A stretch of DNA of 62,000 nt from contig RPFO01000080.1 in the NCBI GenBank assembly GCA_009746045.1, positions 11,446,467 through 11,508,466 of the forward strand, given 5' to 3'. The DNA is from Mesostigma viride (lineage: Eukaryota > Streptophyta > Mesostigmatophyceae > Mesostigmatales > Mesostigmataceae). Shown piece by piece: positions 58,443-62,000 of the stretch. The notes beneath the pieces are model-generated. The model had not been told where the DNA came from. It did not search any database and saw nothing but the letters and a program-made list of their open reading frames with translations. The stretch's first letter is position 1. Every line of letters starts with the position of its first letter. The position numbers and the translations under genes are program-made.

Positions 58443-60424
58443 TACGTAGTGGCAGATGCTGCTCACAGGGAATCAGGGGACCAGATGACGAGCAGCGATA
58501 AGGTGTAAATTCCATGGAGTAAGTAGCAACAAAATCGGGAGACCCCCGCGATTGTCATTGGCAAAGTGACCCCGCACCCGCGGGGCCACCCTCGCGGCGC
58601 AATATGTACCCCTTGACATATTGGGCAGACATGCTTGTTGAATGTATACTATAGCAATAGTGACTCCAAGCCCCAGGGGTCACCCCCGCGGAGCATTGAT
58701 GCAGGTCTGTCGTCATTAAACTGTGAGGTCCTACCAAGGTGGTGTATTGCGTAAAAACATGCCCCGAGAAGGGGGTTTACAGAGCCACAATGTATGCGGT
58801 GTAGATCAGCTATATATATCAGCAAATCTACGCAACAAGCTGTTCTCCCGGCCCACTTACAGGTAGCAGAGGTGGGTTGGTAGATAACCAGTCCGTTACT
58901 ATTTTTTTATAATTCAATATTTATGTGCTTTACAATGGGGTTCATGGAGTCACACACCTTCAGTTATACATGGGATTAATTTGTATATAGTAACCTCTGC
59001 TACAAACATAACGTGGGGCCGATGGAAGACAATCATCCGGAGCCAATCCGGACTCGGGCGAGCTGGATTGCCGAAGAGTGGACGTGTGCACAGCAGTTTC
59101 GAAGATTACTGTTTAGTTGTCTCACTTAAATTACTGCGCGCTATGGTGGAAGTGCTTATTCTAGTCCCCGTGTAATTCAGCGAGAGAATTGTTCACGCAT
59201 GCACTTCCTAACTTCATGCGAGCGGGACGTTTCTGAAATACTCATTCTTCCTTCAAATTTACTGACAAGAAAACAGCCAACGTTAGCAGGCATTGAACAA
59301 CTCCACACTTCCCCATGCATGGTTTCGGAAACTGCCCCCTGCAACTTTTCTCCTTGATGATAACTGATACCCCAGTTTTCAGTAATCACATTCTCAAATC
59401 TTATTGGATGTACTTAAAAGTCTTAGATCGATCTAGCATATTAAAAAAACATGCATGCCCGTGCACATTGTACATTCTTATTCAAAACTATTAGTGTGCA
59501 GGTGACAGACACCATCTGTAATCCACGTTTCACCTCGGGCTGTGGCTTGCAGGGATGATGAGTGCAACTCATTGGACACTATAAGTGCTGCCCATGAGTA
59601 TGGAAACTATACGGATTCACCGGCAGATCCAGCATAAGGGAGGTTTGCACATCAGCCCTACGCGGAACAAACTGGACGGGGCCTTGGGCTGGACCTTGTC
59701 GAGATATTACCGTGCAAAGGCTGGCCCTGTACAGTCCACTCTAGGCTGACTAGATGCCAACACCAAACAAGGTTCCCAGTCGACATCCGCAGTTTAATCA
59801 TCCTTGCACGATCGCCACCAATGCCGCGTTTGACTTCAACAGTGTGGATGCTCAAGCAACAGCTTGTGAGAGAGCTGTTGCATCCAACGAGTCATCAACG
59901 GCCCCATGCATGATGCCTCTCCTCCCCCCCATGCTTCATGACGCTCCCACCCCCATGCATGATGACCCCCGCCCCCCCATGCTTAATGGCCCCCATTTAC
60001 CCCATGCGGCGGACACTCTCGCGTCCACTCCATGCTCCTTGCCATCCAAATGAAAACATGGGATCCATGCACGGTTTCACCATGAATGGACGTCCCAATC
60101 TAGAACCATAAAATGCAGCCTCTTCAGGTGAGGTGACGCTGTTCTTCAGGCAGGCAAGCTGCCGGACTTCAGGCAGGCGAGGTGACACACTTCAGGCAGG
60201 TGAGGTGCTGCCCTCCTTCAGGCGAGCTGCCAGCCTCGGGGAGCCTTGACGTAGAAGCACAGTGGATGAGCTGTCCATCAGCCATCTCTCAGGCAAGCGT
60301 TGCCCTTGATTGGTCGACTCAGAAAATCTCAATGACACACAGTAACCCATTAGCTATGAAGTAACTCCCCCTGACCCTGAGCTTAGCTTATGTAGTGGTT
60401 TTTGTAACCCCGGACACTGTGCGC
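58443..60424. other. intergenic region between convergent genes
   Basis: 3' flank of HPR1 and of the minus-strand gene ending at 60425. Two copies of a GCGGGGCCACCC / CCCAGGGGTCACCC type block occur near 58575 and 58670. A CCCCCATGC(T/A)T repeat lies at 59920-60005 and a TTCAGGCAGG repeat at 60120-60225. No exon recognised. Confidence 0.55.
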
Positions 60425-60847
60425 TTAGCTTTGCATCCTGTTACTGCCCCCGAGGCTCTGCGCCAGCTTGCTGGCTACCATCTGCACCTCCATTGGGCAG
60501 GGACCCAGCTGCGCCAGCAAATCGTCCCCAGCGACCCCGCCCCCCCCCGGGAGAATGCTCTCAAACAGACGGACCGCCTGCTGCCCCGCCAGCTGAGCGC
60601 GCGCCATCAACGACCCCCCCTTGTTCCGGCCACCCAGCCCCTGCGGGCTGAGCGCCGACAGGTGGTGCGCGACTACGAGCATGGCGTGGCCGCGGAAAAG
60701 GCGCAGCTGGCAGGACTCAGAGAGGGAGGAGTCGTCCGGGATGAGCATGTTGAACTCCTCCGCGCGTGCGAGGGTGGACTCGGCCGCGAGGAACACGGAC
60801 TCGGCGCTCAGCTTCTGGCCGGTCACAATGTCGACCGCGTAGTGCTT
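60425..60847 (-). CDS. terminal exon of an unrecognised protein
   Basis: After the acceptor CTGCAG the minus strand reads KHYAVDIVTGQKLSAES and stays open for 140 codons to a stop. The exon is GC-rich, with helical, amphipathic-looking sequence (ESTLARAEEFNML, RGHAMLVVAHHLSAL, AQLAGQQAVRLFESIL). I do not recognise the family; alpha-solenoid or TPR-like folds are possible, but nothing decides it. Upstream exons should lie at higher coordinates, perhaps outside the window. A decayed copy of the exon head lies near 61185-61215. Confidence 0.5.
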   Translation of the reverse strand, partial: KHYAVDIVTGQKLSAESVFLAAESTLARAEEFNMLIPDDSSLSESCQLRLFRGHAMLVVAHHLSALSPQGLGGRNKGGSLMARAQLAGQQAVRLFESILPGGGGVAGDDLLAQLGPCPMEVQMVASKLAQSLGGSNRMQS

Positions 60848-62000
60848 CTGCAGAGGGGGGAGCCGGAGAGGGGAGGCAGGAGAGCCGGCAGGCAGGGGAG
60901 AGGTAACGAGTTGAATGAATGAGTGAGCACATAGTGGTGCATATGGCTCGAGTACTGAGGTTGCCTGAGAACGTCTGCACTTGAGTGTGAACAGGAAGGA
61001 TACAACCCATGGGGCAGGGGGGAGCCCGCGAGCAAACAAGTCAATAAAAAAGATATGGTTTGTATTCTGTGTGCATTTTGAGCACGTGGTGCATTTGCAA
61101 GGCGGGTGGGCGAAGGGGAGGCCAGCGAGCAGGCAGGTAGGAGAGAGACGGTGCACGTGTGAGTGAACAAATCAACAACAGCCCGTACTAATCTCGACCG
61201 TTTCTGCAGGGGGGTTAGCAGGTAAGGGCCCGGCAGTAGTGGGGGCCGGCAGGGGAGATGGAGCCAACGATGCAAACCAAGGGATTGCAACGTATTCTTA
61301 GGGATTCTTAGGGATATATAGGGATTGCATCAACGTATTATATTTCTAGTATATGAACAAGAGCTCATTCCCCCTCATCATCCCCCCTCACCACCACCCC
61401 TCATCAGCCCCCCTCATCACCCCCCTCACCATCCCCCCTCGCCATCCCCCCTCATCAGCCTGCCTCACCATCCCCCCTCATCTTATCACTTGAGAAATTC
61501 AGCCCTGTCTTGTTTACCTTGTCAGTCTTTCAAATGGGACTCTGTTTCTTTTGCCTTATCATTCACAAATAAGAGCTTTGTTTCTAAAACCGTGGCACCG
61601 GCAGCCCTGTTCTGATCCCCTCGCCACCACCACTTCCCAAGGCCCCACGTATCCACAGCCATGCTCCATGGTACCGTGCCTCTTTCTCACCCCCGAACAC
61701 CGTGCCTCATTCCGCCCCCCCCCCCCCCCTCAGCACGTTTGCTTTATGATGTATAGCTCCCTCACACGAGGAGAAGACCAACAACTCCGACAGGCCCTAT
61801 GATATTCCGCTTCAAGAGACTTGGCTGATGGACCCATGTCTGAACACATCCAAGGGGTCGTGCTGGGATGCCTCTGGATATGCAGCATTTGGGATGCCTC
61901 CCTTGTGGTCGTGCTGCGCGCGAAGCTTCCAAAGGGTGGGGCTTGAGTACCATCGTGCTTGAAGAGCAGTACTGCCTCCCTCAACCTAGCAATTATGATG
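60848..62000. other. presumed intron sequence and repeats
   Basis: Near 61185-61215 the minus strand reads CTGCAG then AAACGGTCGAGATTAG, an echo of the exon head at 60847 (AAGCACTACGCGGTCGACAT). CCCCCTCATCACC-type repeats fill 61365-61480. No further exon of the minus-strand gene is recognised to the window end. Confidence 0.5.

Noticed and set aside
61730-61984. Minus-strand frame of 84 codons as an upstream exon of the last gene
   Set aside because: No family resemblance and no splice phase argument linking it to the exon at 60847.

Overview
This window is intron-rich nuclear DNA from a photosynthetic eukaryote of the green lineage, most likely a green alga. Two fairly complete genes support this. 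One is a plant-type autophagy kinase ATG1, with the plant-style C-terminal domain. The other is a plant-type hydroxypyruvate reductase (HPR1) of photorespiration, with a presequence-like N-terminus and no peroxisomal SKL tail, as expected in chlorophytes. Exons are GC-rich, GT-AG introns are long, and introns and intergenic DNA are packed with micro- and minisatellites. I cannot name the species; a repeat-rich prasinophyte or chlorophyte would fit. I recognise no tRNA, rRNA, CRISPR array or operon.

Layout. 1-870: (CT)n satellite. 1309-2280: GC-rich, possibly coding, unrecognised. 2687-11612 (+): at least five phase-compatible exons of a WD40-repeat protein, separated by introns full of minisatellites. 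12984-21093: an LTR retrotransposon with 779-bp LTRs and a 5-bp target duplication; its interior is a badly broken Ty3/gypsy pol. 21100-34000: nested transposon debris, including a DIRS-type tyrosine-recombinase element, three LINE fragments, dispersed non-coding repeats and very long ATG and CATC microsatellites. 35253-51417 (-): ATG1, modelled here as 12 exons and 1,645 codons. 51418-52758: shared upstream region. 52759-58442 (+): HPR1, 5 exons and 451 codons. 60425-60847 (-): terminal exon of an unrecognised gene.

The most unusual signal is not a gene. In all four gene models, introns carry decayed tandem copies of their own exon edges: a splice site plus about 10-45 bases of adjoining exon, repeated at roughly 50-140 bp spacing on the intron side. 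I call these splice-junction echoes. They look like footprints of repeated tandem duplication across exon-intron boundaries and give a mechanism for intron growth here. In two introns the echoed unit has become a large satellite: a 47-bp array carrying about 13 copies of an ATG1 splice donor, and a (GGTG)n tract that begins at an HPR1 donor copy.

The genes do not form a pathway. ATG1 (autophagy initiation) and HPR1 (photorespiratory glycerate formation) are neighbours in head-to-head orientation. All exon boundaries come from reading splice signals, codon phase and family resemblance by eye; no transcript data or searches were available.
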